In this document: positions 10,380-19,101 of the stretch, one piece after another
Numbering within the stretch: the stretch's first letter is position 1
Layout of the letters: each line of letters starts with the position of its first letter
From: Demequina sediminis
Lineage (GTDB): Bacteria > Actinomycetota > Actinomycetes > Actinomycetales > Demequinaceae
Assembly: GCF_030296675.1 (NCBI RefSeq)
Contig: NZ_AP027736.1
Coordinates: 1,860,001 to 1,924,000, forward strand
DNA length: 64,000 nucleotides
Direction of reading: 5' to 3'
The notes under the pieces: model-generated
Database searches by the model: none
What the model was told of the DNA's origin: nothing
What the model saw: only the letters and a program-made list of their open reading frames with translations
Position numbers and translations under genes: made by a program

Positions 10380-11096
10380 ATGGGGGTTATCAGGGACGAT
10401 GCGGGAGTTGCGGTCGCGCCGAAGGTGCGGCCGACGTGGGTTCGATGGGCGGTGGCCGCGGTCGCGGTGCTGGCCGCGGGGGCGGCGGTCACCCTCGCGA
10501 TCACTCGGCCATGGGAGTCCGCACCGGGAGTGCCCGACACGGAACACTCAGCCTGGTTCGCCGTGTGGATCACGGACAGCCCTAGCCCGGAGCCGGTTAT
10601 GGACGGCGTCACGTTCGTGACGATGACCGAGTGGGAGGACCACGTCGGGGCCGTCAGGGCGGTCGATCCCGACGCCTTCGTCTCGGTCACCGCACCGGTG
10701 CTCTTCGCCGACCGCGAGGCAAGCCGTACGCCGCTCTCCGCGTACGACGGCCCGCTGCCCGACGGCACGATCGTCGAGGGCCGCGCCCCCGCGAGCGGCG
10801 AGGTGGTCGTGTCGGTGCGCTATCGCGACGAGCACGGGTGGGAGCTGGGCGACCGCCTCGACCTCGCCGCGGGAGAGCAAGGCGAGGCGCCCTTCGCATC
10901 CCTCGAGGTGGTGGGCTTCTCGCCCGAAGAGAGCTTCGGCGTCGCCGCCTGGGAGGACGCGGTCACGCTCGCACGCGCCTACTCGGTGGTGAGGTACGAC
11001 ATCGGAGACGGTCGCGGGGACGCCGTGGTCGCCGACGGAAGTCTGTGGTGGAACGGCGCAGTTCCCGAGGGCCTCGAGGATTCCGTCGCCCCGTAG
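10380..11096 (+). CDS. Membrane-anchored protein with a MacB-periplasmic-domain-like region
   Basis: 238 residues: a short cytoplasmic start, one membrane segment (WAVAAVAVLAAGAAVTLAI) and an extracytoplasmic domain. Part of that domain (GTIVEGRAPASGEVVVSVRY, then HGWELGDRLDL, then LEVVGFSP) resembles the 'GEV-x-V...G...GD' pattern of the MacB-type domain found in FtsX permeases, such as the one at 2301-4402. Here it stands alone, without the permease helices. The link to the MacB fold is my inference and the function is unknown. It starts 16 bp after the phosphoribosyltransferase stop, so it may be co-transcribed. Confidence 0.65.
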   Translation: MGVIRDDAGVAVAPKVRPTWVRWAVAAVAVLAAGAAVTLAITRPWESAPGVPDTEHSAWFAVWITDSPSPEPVMDGVTFVTMTEWEDHVGAVRAVDPDAFVSVTAPVLFADREASRTPLSAYDGPLPDGTIVEGRAPASGEVVVSVRYRDEHGWELGDRLDLAAGEQGEAPFASLEVVGFSPEESFGVAAWEDAVTLARAYSVVRYDIGDGRGDAVVADGSLWWNGAVPEGLEDSVAP

Positions 11097-11172
11097 GACT
11101 CGCCCTCCGCCTACACTGACGCCAGCCGAGACTCGCCCGCAGGCGAACTCACCCGCACACGAAGGGACCGCG

Positions 11173-11586
11173 ATGAGCTACGCCGGAGACCTCACCCCGC
11201 ACGAGGCATGGAAGCTGCTCGAGGAGACGCCGGAGGCGCTGCTCGTGGACGTGCGGACCGAGGCGGAGTGGCGCTTCGTCGGCGTCCCCGACGCGTCCTC
11301 GCTCGGACGCCAGGCCGCCCTCATCGAGTGGGCGTCGTATCCGTCGATGACCCCCAACCCCGACTTCGTGGCCCAGCTCCAGGCCACGGGCGCCCGGCCG
11401 GGTCAGCCCATTGTCTTCCTGTGCCGCTCGGGTCAGCGCTCCATCGGCGCTGCCGTCGCTGCCACCGCCGCAGGACTGGGCCCCGCGTACAACGTCCTCG
11501 AGGGCTTCGAGGGCACGACGGATGAGCACGGCCACCGCGGCTGGCAGGGGTGGAAGGGCGCCGGCCTTCCCTGGCAGCAGGGCTAG
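11173..11586 (+). CDS. Rhodanese-like domain protein
   Basis: A 137-residue single-domain rhodanese. The N-terminal LTPHEAWKLLEETPEALLVDVRTEAEW is the usual rhodanese opening. The active-site loop CRSGQRS carries the catalytic cysteine that takes up sulfane sulfur. A C-terminal NVLEGFEG with GWKGAGLPW is standard for this family. The protein is cytoplasmic and probably carries out sulfur transfer or thiol-redox chemistry; the partner is unknown. A GAAGGGA site precedes the ATG. It lies alone between two unrelated genes and has 135 bp of non-coding sequence downstream. Confidence 0.88.
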   Translation: MSYAGDLTPHEAWKLLEETPEALLVDVRTEAEWRFVGVPDASSLGRQAALIEWASYPSMTPNPDFVAQLQATGARPGQPIVFLCRSGQRSIGAAVAATAAGLGPAYNVLEGFEGTTDEHGHRGWQGWKGAGLPWQQG

Positions 11587-11721
11587 GCACCGTCGCACAC
11601 GGGCCCGTCACCGGCTCGACACCGCCGGGCCACCCACGCGCCACTCACTCGCCACCGGGAGTTCACGCCCGAGGACTAGCGTCGCCCCTGCTAGGTCCCT
11701 CGACGATGACAAGGTGGCATC

Positions 11722-14454
11722 ATGCACGTGCGCTCTCGCGCGGCCGCAACGGCGGCACTCACACTGGCGATCGGGGGCCTCGCGGTTCCCGTCGCCGTAG
11801 CGGAGGAACTGCCCTCCGTCGTGATCAACGAGGTGGAGTCGAACGGCGACGCCACCGACTGGATCGAACTGATCAACATGGGCGACGCGCCCGTCGACGT
11901 GTCCGGCTGGGTCGTCAAGGACGACAACGACTCGCGCACCCTCGCGATCCCCGCGGACACCACGATCGCCCCCGGCGCCTTCCTCGCGATCGACGTCGAC
12001 GCGGACGCGACGCACGGCTTCGGTCTCGGTGGCGCGGACACCGCGCGCGTGTTCCTCGCGGACGGCACCACCCTGGTCGACGCTCACGCATGGACCTCAC
12101 ACGCGACCACCTCGTATGGACGATGCCCCGACGGGCTGGGCGAGATCGTCACGACCGCGCAGACCACCAAGGGCGCGGCGAACGACTGCGGCACCATCGA
12201 GCCACCCATCGACGAGCCGGCCGAGCTGTCCACGAGCCTCGCGATCAACGAGGTCGAGTCCAACGGCGATGACACCGACTGGGTCGAGGTCGCGAACCTC
12301 ACGGATGCGCCGATCGACATCTCCGGCTGGGCGATCAAGGACAACGACGACACCCGCACGGACGTGGTGCCCGCCGGCTCCGTGGTCCCCGCGGGCGGGC
12401 TGTTGGTGATCGACCAGCAGAGCGCGACCTACCCCGAGGGCTTCACGTTCGGGCTGGGCAACGGCGACGAGTTCCGCCTCTACGACCTGACCGGCGAGTT
12501 GGCCGCCAAGACCACCTGGCCCGCGCACGCGCTCGTGTCGTGGTCGCGCTGCGCCGACGGCGTGGGCGAGTGGATCGACGCGCCGTTCTCCACCAAGGGA
12601 GAGCCGAACTCGTGCGCGATCCCCGTGCGCATCAACGAGGTCGAGTCCAACGGCGACACCACCGACTGGGTCGAGCTCATCAACCTTGGCGCGGTCGAGG
12701 TCGACCTGGGCGGCCTGGTCATCAAGGACGCCGAGGACGACCACGCCTTCACCGTTCCTGCGGGGACGATGCTCGCGTCGGGGGCGTTCGTCGCCTTCGA
12801 CGCGCTGGGGTACGGACTGGGCGGAGCCGACTCGGTGCGCCTCTTCGACGCCGACGGCGTCACCCTGCTCGACACGTACGAGTGGGCGAGCCACGCCGGC
12901 ACCACCTATGGGCGCTGCCCCGACGGTGTGGGCGACTTCGAGACCACGCAGGCAACCACCAAGGGCGCGGCCAACGCGTGCGCGGGAATCGTCACGGCCC
13001 TGCCGTGGCCGGGCGGCGCGGACGTGAGCGTGCTCGACTCCGAGCCGACCTTCGGCGGTGACCTGTCCGGGGTCGACGTCGCGAACGGTGAGCTGTGGGC
13101 GGTGCAGAACGGCGACGGCCTGCTCTACCGCATGGCGATGTCCGGTGAGGTCACCGGCCAGTGGACGCTCACGTATCCGGGCGGCACCGGCACCGTCGAC
13201 GCCGAGGGCGTCCACGTCGCCGCGGACGGCACCGTGTACGTGTCCTCGGAGCGCAACAACGACGCGAGCTCGGTGAGCCGCCCCGCGATGCTGCGCTACG
13301 AGGTCTCGGGCGACTCCGGCACCCTGGTCGCGACGGCCGAGTGGAACCTCGCGGCGGACTTCCCCGGCCTCGCCGCGAACGGCGGCCTCGAGGGCGTCAC
13401 GTGGATCCCCGACGCCTGGCTGGTCGACGGCGGGCTGCTCGACGCCTCCACCGGCGCAGCCTACGACCCGGCCACGTACCCCGGCCACGGCGGCGGGCTC
13501 TTCGTGGTGGGCGTCGAGGGCACGGCGAGTGCCTACGCGTACGCACTCATGGCTGACGGTTCCTTCGTCCGCGTCGCGTCGATCCCCACGGACGGCGTCG
13601 CGTTCTCGCTCGTCGCGGACGTCCAGTTCGACGCCGAGCGCTCGCAGCTGTGGGTGGTCTGCGACGAGGCCTGCGAGGGCAGGATCGCCGCCTTCGCCCT
13701 GGTCGACGGCGCGTTCGAGGCCACCGCGGTCTACGAGCGTCCCGCGGGCATGGCGAACATCGCCAACGAGGGCTTCGCCGTGGGCGATGCCTCGATGTGC
13801 GTCGGTGGCGCCGTGCCCACGTTCTACGCCGACGATGCCGACACGGACGGCTTCTCGCTGCGCTCGGGATCGCTCCCGTGCGTGACGGAGACCGTCGAGT
13901 TCGGCGACCTCTCCGGCGACGAGGAGCACTACGAGGCGATCCTGTGGATGGCCGCACGAGGCATCTCGACGGGGTGGAGCACGCCCGCGGGACAGGAGTT
14001 CCGCCCGTACGCGCACGCCACGAGGGACGCGATCGCGGCCTTCCTCTACCGCGAGGCGGGATCGCCCGCGTTCGAGGCACCCGCGACGCCCACGTTCCCC
14101 GACGTCACGCCGGCAACCTCCGAGCACTACCTCGCGATCGAATGGGCCGCGGCTCAGGGGATCGTCGAGGGATGGTCGGACGGCACGTTCCGCCCCCGGG
14201 CGCTCGTGACGCGTGACGCGGTCGCGGCGTTCCTCTACCGCGCGGCGGGCTCGCCGTCCGGCGTGAACCTGGGTGCGCTCGACCGGTTCTCCGACGTCAC
14301 GGCGTCGAGCTCCGAGCACGCGGAAGCGATCGCGTGGCTCGCGGAGCGAGGAATCACCGCGGGCTGGACCGACGGCACGTTCCGTCCGCGCGCGGCGATC
14401 ACGCGCGACGCGGTGGCCGCGTTCCTCCAGCGGTGGGACGCTCTCGACCGCTGA
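11722..14454 (+). CDS. Secreted surface protein: three lamin-tail domains, propeller-like domain, SLH-like repeats
   Basis: A 910-residue exported protein. Residues 1-28 form a signal peptide (basic start, hydrophobic core, AVAEELP). Three lamin-tail (LTD) domains follow, each opening with INEVESNGDxTDW, at about residues 35-155, 172-290 and 301-420. Residues ~429-720 look like the esterase-like/SdiA-regulated propeller group (DLSGVDVANGELWAVQN, VYVSSERNND, ANEGFAVGD). From ~726 three SLH-like repeats (FPDV...EHYLAIEWAAAQGIVEGW, DGTFRPRALVTRDAVAAFLYR) should hold the protein on the cell wall. It probably binds or processes something at the surface; the substrate is unknown. A strong hairpin follows the stop. 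Confidence 0.88.
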   Translation: MHVRSRAAATAALTLAIGGLAVPVAVAEELPSVVINEVESNGDATDWIELINMGDAPVDVSGWVVKDDNDSRTLAIPADTTIAPGAFLAIDVDADATHGFGLGGADTARVFLADGTTLVDAHAWTSHATTSYGRCPDGLGEIVTTAQTTKGAANDCGTIEPPIDEPAELSTSLAINEVESNGDDTDWVEVANLTDAPIDISGWAIKDNDDTRTDVVPAGSVVPAGGLLVIDQQSATYPEGFTFGLGNGDEFRLYDLTGELAAKTTWPAHALVSWSRCADGVGEWIDAPFSTKGEPNSCAIPVRINEVESNGDTTDWVELINLGAVEVDLGGLVIKDAEDDHAFTVPAGTMLASGAFVAFDALGYGLGGADSVRLFDADGVTLLDTYEWASHAGTTYGRCPDGVGDFETTQATTKGAANACAGIVTALPWPGGADVSVLDSEPTFGGDLSGVDVANGELWAVQNGDGLLYRMAMSGEVTGQWTLTYPGGTGTVDAEGVHVAADGTVYVSSERNNDASSVSRPAMLRYEVSGDSGTLVATAEWNLAADFPGLAANGGLEGVTWIPDAWLVDGGLLDASTGAAYDPATYPGHGGGLFVVGVEGTASAYAYALMADGSFVRVASIPTDGVAFSLVADVQFDAERSQLWVVCDEACEGRIAAFALVDGAFEATAVYERPAGMANIANEGFAVGDASMCVGGAVPTFYADDADTDGFSLRSGSLPCVTETVEFGDLSGDEEHYEAILWMAARGISTGWSTPAGQEFRPYAHATRDAIAAFLYREAGSPAFEAPATPTFPDVTPATSEHYLAIEWAAAQGIVEGWSDGTFRPRALVTRDAVAAFLYRAAGSPSGVNLGALDRFSDVTASSSEHAEAIAWLAERGITAGWTDGTFRPRAAITRDAVAAFLQRWDALDR

Positions 14455-14477
14455 ACCGGCTCCGGCCGCACGACCCG

Positions 14478-14510
14478 CGTGCCCCGCCCCTCCCCGAGGG
14501 GCGGGGCACG
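14478..14510 (+). terminator. Hairpin terminator after the surface protein
   Basis: A perfect 14-bp stem (cgtgccccgcccct, 14478-14491, with its complement 14497-14510) and a 5-base loop, starting 24 bp after the stop. There is no T-tract, which is common for GC-rich actinobacterial terminators. Confidence 0.75.
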
Positions 14511-14559
14511 TGGCGTCTGCGGGGGCGCGCGGCCGCAGGTCACGATTCCATAAAGCGGC

Positions 14560-14588
14560 TTGCTTTGTTGCGACGGGAAACATACTCT
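14560..14588 (+). promoter_or_regulatory. Possible promoter of the lacI-type regulator
   Basis: TTGCTT (14560-14565) and TACTCT (14583-14588) are 17 bp apart and lie just upstream of the operator palindrome at 14606. The surrounding 40 bases are much more AT-rich than the rest of the region. The match to the sigma-70 consensus is only partial. Confidence 0.4.
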
Positions 14589-14605
14589 CGCTACATCGAG
14601 GCGCC

Positions 14606-14621
14606 GTCGAAGCGCTTCGAC
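14606..14621. promoter_or_regulatory. LacI-type operator upstream of the regulator gene
   Basis: gtcgaagcgcttcgac is a perfect 16-bp palindrome with the central CG step bound by LacI/GalR proteins. The same core recurs at 15739-15752 before the binding-protein gene. Its place just downstream of the likely promoter suggests autoregulation. Confidence 0.8.
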
Positions 14622-14675
14622 CCCGTCTTCCCGGCCTTGGGGAGGCGCAGACAGGACCGAGACGACGGAGTCGAG

Positions 14676-15705
14676 ATGGCAACCATCGCTGACGTGGCGC
14701 AGGCCGCGGGCGTGTCCATCAGCACCGTCTCATACGCCCTCAGCGGCAAGCGCTCGATCACTCAGGCCACCCGCGAGCGCGTGCTCGCGGCGGCCCAGGA
14801 GCTCGGCTACCTCCCTCACGCCAGCGCGCGCATGCTCGCCGCCAATCGCTCCCACATCATCGCGGTGTCCGAGCCGGTCCACCCCGACACCGACGACGCG
14901 GCCCACATGTCCTTCGCGATGGAGACCACCAAGGTCGCGCGCAGCCACAACTACGACACGCTGCTGCTGGTGCACGACGACGCCCTCGCGGGCATGCGCC
15001 GCTCGGCGGCGACGCAGCTCGCCGACGGCATCGTGGTCCTCGACGTGGACGAGGACGATGCCAGGGTTCCGCTCGCGCGCACGCTCGCGTGCCCCACGGT
15101 GTTCGTCGGCCTTCCCGCCGACACCGAGGGCCTCCTCTGCGTCGACCTCGACTTCGAGGCCGCGGCGCGCACCGCGATCGACCGCCTGGTCGAGACCGGC
15201 CACCGCCAGATCGGCCTCATCTCTCACCGCCGCGAGACCCTCGACCGCGGCTCGAACTTCCCCGCCGCTTCCTGCGCGCGTTCGAGGACCACGCCGCCGT
15301 ACTCGGCGTCGAGATCGCGGTCGCGCACCCGGGCGGCCACACGGCACAGGGAAGCGTGCGCCGCCTGCGCGAGCGGCTGCCCGAGCTCGACGCGATCGTG
15401 CTCAACACGACCGCCGACGTCGCCTCCTCCCTGACGTCGACCCTCGCGACGCTCGGCCTCGAGACCCCGCGCGACGTGTCGGTGGTCGCGGCCGGAGTCA
15501 GCTTCTCGACCGCACGCTTCGCCGTGCCGTTCGACACCATGCCGCTCGACGCGCGAGCGTCGTGCACCGTCGCCGTGGACCTGCTGGTCCAGGCCATCGA
15601 TGGGGGGACCGCACCCCGCGCATCGTCCTCATCCCCCCGACCTACATAGACCAGGGCTCCGTCGCGACCCGCGCCGCGCAGCCCTCGTTCGTCGGATCAC
15701 CGTGA
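14676..15705 (+). pseudogene. LacI-family regulator of the alpha-xyloside locus, two one-base frameshifts
   Basis: The N-terminal helix-turn-helix with hinge is typical (IADVAQAAGVSISTVSYALS, ITQATRERVLAAAQELGY). A periplasmic-binding-like ligand domain follows. The frame breaks at the C4 run 15260-15263 (SNFP to RRFLRAFEDHAAVLGVE) and again at the G6 run 15602-15607 (VQAIDGG to DRTPRIVLIPPTYID). Restoring one base at each gives 344 codons, a normal LacI length. ATG 14676 has GGAG five bases upstream. It should repress the downstream transport and GH31 genes through the twin palindromes and release them on binding a sugar, probably an alpha-xyloside. Both breaks look like homopolymer under-calls. 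Confidence 0.87.
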
Positions 15706-15738
15706 CGCACCCGCAGTGATTCGCACGCACGTGCATCG

Positions 15739-15752
15739 TCGAAGCGCTTCGA
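15739..15752. promoter_or_regulatory. LacI-type operator upstream of the binding-protein gene
   Basis: tcgaagcgcttcga is a perfect 14-bp palindrome sharing its core with the operator at 14606. It lies 64 bp before the ATG of the binding protein, where it can control the transport operon. Confidence 0.8.
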
Positions 15753-15816
15753 AGCGGCGCGACGGCGGCGCTCCCCACCCGGCCCCCGGGCCACGATCGG
15801 GAAGCAGGAACGGACA

Positions 15817-17139
15817 ATGAAGTACCGCATCGGAGCTACCGCGGCAGTACTCGCGGTGGGCGCACTCACGCTCAGCGCGTGCTCGGACTCGGGCAGCGAG
15901 ACGGACCCCACGACCGGCGCCGGAGGCAGCGGCGACTGGGCGGGCGAGACCCTCACCGTCATGCACTAGGAGGGCGAGGACTCGGCCATGGGCATCGCCT
16001 GGAACCGGGCCATCGAGATCTTCGAGGAGGAGACCGGCGCGACCGTCAACCTCGAGACCACCGCGTTCGAGGACCTCAACGCCTCCGCGCAGCAGCTGTT
16101 CGACTCGTCCGACGCGCCCGACGTGTCGGAATACAACAAGGGCAACGGCACCGCCGGCCAGCTCGCCGCGACCGGCGTGATCCTGCCGCTCGACGAGGCC
16201 TACGAGACCTACGGCTGGGCCGACAAGCTGGGCGCGGGAATCGACACCATCGCCAAGTACGACGAGAACGGCGTGATGGGTTCGGGCTCCTGGTACGGCG
16301 TCCCCAACTACGGCGAGTTCGTGTTCCTGTACTTCAACCAGGACATGTTCGCCGAGTACGGGATCGAGGTGCCCACCACCCCCGAGGAGCTCAAGGCCGC
16401 GATGCAGGCATTCACGGACGAGGGCATCACCCCGCTGACCACCTCGGCGCAGGAGTACCCCATGGGTCAGCTCTGGTACCAGCTGGTGCTGAGCCAGGCC
16501 GACCGTGACTTCGTCAACGCCTACCAGCTGTACACGGACGAGGTCGACTGGAACGGCGCCGAGATCAGCTATGCCACCGAGACGGTGTCGGACTGGGTGT
16601 CGAAGGGCTTCATCTCGGCCGACGTGTCCGGCATGACCGCCGAGGACGCCGGCCTGCAGTTCATCAACGGCGAGGTTCCGATGTTCTACTCGGGCTCGTG
16701 GTGGTACGGCCGCTTCCTCAACGAGATCGCGGACTTCGAGCTGGGCATCACCAACTGGCCCGGCGCGACCCTCACCCCCGGCTCCGGCGGCAACATCTGG
16801 GTGGTGCCGGTCGAGTCCAAGCAGCCCGAGCTGGCCGAGGTGTTCATCGACATCACGATGCGCCCCGAGATCCAGGCGCTGCTGGGCGACTCGGGCGGCC
16901 TGCCCGTCGCGGCCGACCCCGCGGACATCACGGACCCCGACGCGCAGGCGCTCATCGAGCTCTTCAACGAGGTCAACGACCGTGACGGCCTGTCCTTCTA
17001 CCCCGACTGGCCGACCCCGACCTTCTACGGCGACCTCAACTCCGTAATGCAGAGCCTCGTCAACGGCACCGTTGACGCCGCCGGCGCTCAGGCGCAGCTC
17101 ATGGAGTACTACGAGAGCTACGTGGCGGACCTCCGCTAG
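15817..17139 (+). pseudogene. Sugar ABC transporter substrate-binding lipoprotein with an in-frame TAG
   Basis: A 441-codon frame. A lipoprotein signal (LTLSAC, about residues 17-22) is followed by a Gly/Ser/Thr-rich linker and an extracellular solute-binding domain (family 1 type: AIEIFEEETGATVNLETTAFED, PVFYSGSWWYGRF-like region, NIWVVPVESKQPE). Codon 51 is TAG (15967-15969), in VMH-stop-EGEDSAMG. Relatives usually have an aromatic residue there, so one base change from TAC or TAT (Tyr) would explain it. Internal starts would lack the signal, so a real nonsense mutation would disable uptake. The C5-type lesion seen elsewhere does not apply here. The protein would deliver a sugar to the two permeases that follow. 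Confidence 0.85.
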
Positions 17140-17160
17140 TCCACCACCCACCCTCACGAA

Positions 17161-17193
17161 GGTGGCGGCCCCGGCGCTCCCGGGGCCGCCACC
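17161..17193 (+). terminator. Intercistronic hairpin between binding protein and permease genes
   Basis: A perfect 14-bp stem (ggtggcggccccgg, 17161-17174, with its complement 17180-17193) and a 5-base loop. Such hairpins after binding-protein genes commonly protect the upstream mRNA or attenuate transcription, giving more binding protein than permease. It ends 15 bp before the permease ATG. Confidence 0.7.
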
Positions 17194-17208
17194 GGAGACG
17201 GACCTCGC

Positions 17209-18189
17209 ATGACCCCCACCCTTCAGCGCCCGGCCGGCAAGGCCGCGAAGCGGCCCGCGCAGGACGACCCGGCTCGCATTCCGCAGCGCGACGCGAGCAA
17301 GCGCGGGTACTGGCTCTACCTCATCCCCGGAGCCGTACTCGTCTCGATCGTGATCCTCTACCCGATCGTCCGCAACCTCCGGCTGAGCTTCTTCCACTGG
17401 CGCGGAGGACGCGCGGAGGAGCAGTTCGCCGGCCTCGAGAACTGGATCGCGCTCGCCTCCGACCAGGAGTTCCTGCAGTCCTTCCAGAACATCGTGCTCG
17501 TCATCATCGCCATGGTGATCGTGCCCACACTGCTGGGCCTCGTGATCGCCGCGCTGCTGTTCGACGTCGTCGGCCGCCGCTTTGGCGCCAAGCTGTCGAG
17601 CTTCCTGCGCGCCACGTACTACCTTCCGCAGATCCTCCCGATCGCGGTCGCCGGCGTGATGTTCAGCTGGATCCTCAAGCCCAATTCCGACGGCGTGCTC
17701 AACCAGTTCCTCACGACCGTCACGGGCTCCGACGTGCAGATCAACTGGCTGGGCGGCCAGTACAGCACCGCGATGGCCTCGGTCATGGTGCTGATGATCT
17801 GGATCCAGATCGGCTACCCCGTCGTGATCTTCATGGCCGCGCTCCAGCGCGTCGACCCGCAGCTGTACGAGGCGGCGGAGCTCGACGGCGCCAACTGGTT
17901 CCAGCGCTTCCGCGCGATCACGCCGCCGATGATCCAGCCCGAGGTCTTCGTCGTGGCGCTGACCACCACCATCGCGGCCCTCAAGGTGTTCGGCCCGGTC
18001 TTCATCCTCACCAACGGCGGACCCAGCAAGTCGACCTATGTGCCCTCGTTCTACGCCTACCAGGAGTTCATCCGCGGCACGGATAAGGGCTACGCCGCGA
18101 CCATCGCCTCGGCCATCACGATCCTCGTCGTGATCGTCGCCATCATCTTCATCCGCGTGCAGAACCGCGCCGAGCGTAAGGAGGCGTGA
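17209..18189 (+). CDS. Sugar ABC transporter permease (MalF-like)
   Basis: 326 residues with a basic cytoplasmic start and six predicted helices (first: YWLYLIPGAVLVSIVILYPIV). The EAA loop that contacts the ATPase is clear at about residues 223-240 (YEAAELDGANWFQRFRAIT). The C-terminal FGPVFILTNGGPSKSTYV is typical of the MalF/UgpA group. It works with the next permease as a heterodimer in the membrane. No dedicated ATPase is encoded here, so a shared MsiK-type ATPase is likely, as in many actinobacterial sugar systems. Confidence 0.92.
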   Translation: MTPTLQRPAGKAAKRPAQDDPARIPQRDASKRGYWLYLIPGAVLVSIVILYPIVRNLRLSFFHWRGGRAEEQFAGLENWIALASDQEFLQSFQNIVLVIIAMVIVPTLLGLVIAALLFDVVGRRFGAKLSSFLRATYYLPQILPIAVAGVMFSWILKPNSDGVLNQFLTTVTGSDVQINWLGGQYSTAMASVMVLMIWIQIGYPVVIFMAALQRVDPQLYEAAELDGANWFQRFRAITPPMIQPEVFVVALTTTIAALKVFGPVFILTNGGPSKSTYVPSFYAYQEFIRGTDKGYAATIASAITILVVIVAIIFIRVQNRAERKEA

Positions 18190-18190
18190 C

Positions 18191-19101
18191 ATGACCGCCA
18201 CCGTTCCGGCGGCCACCCCGGCCGCCCCCACCCCCACCGGTTCGTCCACCCCGGCCGCGCGGCGCGCAATAAGGCCCGCCCGCGTACCGCCGCCGAATGG
18301 ATCCTGCTGGTGCTCGCCGCGGTCGGCGCGCTCATCATCGTCTTCCCGATCCTGCTGCTGCTGCTCAACGCGTTCAAGTCGCCCGTCGACTACGCCAATT
18401 CGAGCCCACTCGACTTCCCCGCTGCGCTCGACTTCACCGGCATCCAGACCTTCTGGGAGACGCAGAACTTCCCGCGCGCGCTGTGGAACTCGATCTTCAT
18501 CTCGACCATGGTCGCGGTGATCGCGGTCGTGGTCTCCGTGCTCAACTCGTTCGCGATCGGGATCGGCCGTGTCCGCGGTCGCACGTGGATCGTGCTCGCG
18601 TTCCTCATGGCCAACCTGGTGCCGCAGGAGATGCTGTTCGACCCGCTGTTCCAGCTCTACGACGACCTCGGCCTGCTGTCGAACCCGTGGTCGGTGATCC
18701 TCACGTTCGTCGTCATCCAGTCGGCCTTCGGCACGTACCTGCTGTCGAGCCTGCTGGGCACGTTCCCCAAGGAAATCCTCGAGGCGGCGGCCGTCGACGG
18801 CGCGACCCGCTGGCGCACGCTGCGCTCGGCGATCGTGCCGATCCTGCGGCCCACGCTGTCCGTCCTCATGGTGTTCTTCTTCATTTGGACGTGGAACGAG
18901 TTCCTGCTGCCGCTGGCCTTCCTCAACACCTCCGACTCGCTCACCGTGCCGCTGCTGCTCGAGCAGCTCAACGGAGAGCGCCAGACGGACACCACGACCC
19001 TCATCGCGGGAACGCTCATCAGCGTCATCCCCACGATCATCTTCTTCCTCCTCTTCCAGCGCACGCTGACGAGGGGCATCACGGCAGGAGCAGTGAAGTG
19101 A
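18191..19101 (+). pseudogene. Sugar ABC transporter permease (MalG-like), frameshift near the N-terminus
   Basis: ATG 18191 follows the first permease directly. The first ~20 codons give a Thr/Pro/Ala-rich start, then the frame slips. The true frame resumes at RNKARPRTAAEWILLVLAAVGALIIVFPILLLL. Adding one C to the run at 18249-18252 gives 304 codons, the usual MalG size. The EAA loop (LEAAAVDGATRWRTLRSAIVP) and FIWTWNEFLLPLAFL are intact. Alternatively translation could start at the internal sites near 18298-18310, but this would lose part of the first helix's flank. The stop overlaps the GTG of the GH31 gene. Confidence 0.85.

Noticed and set aside
12097-14682. An 861-residue open frame opposite the surface-protein gene
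   Set aside because: It is Arg/Gly/His-rich with no recognisable domain and mirrors the real gene.
15967-15969. Amber recoding (for example pyrrolysine) at the internal TAG of the binding protein
   Set aside because: No recoding element or matching tRNA is seen, and a one-base change from Tyr explains it more simply.
15697-18249. An 850-residue minus-strand frame over the sugar transporter genes
   Set aside because: The plus strand has clear binding-protein and permease motifs. The minus frame is a mirror product.
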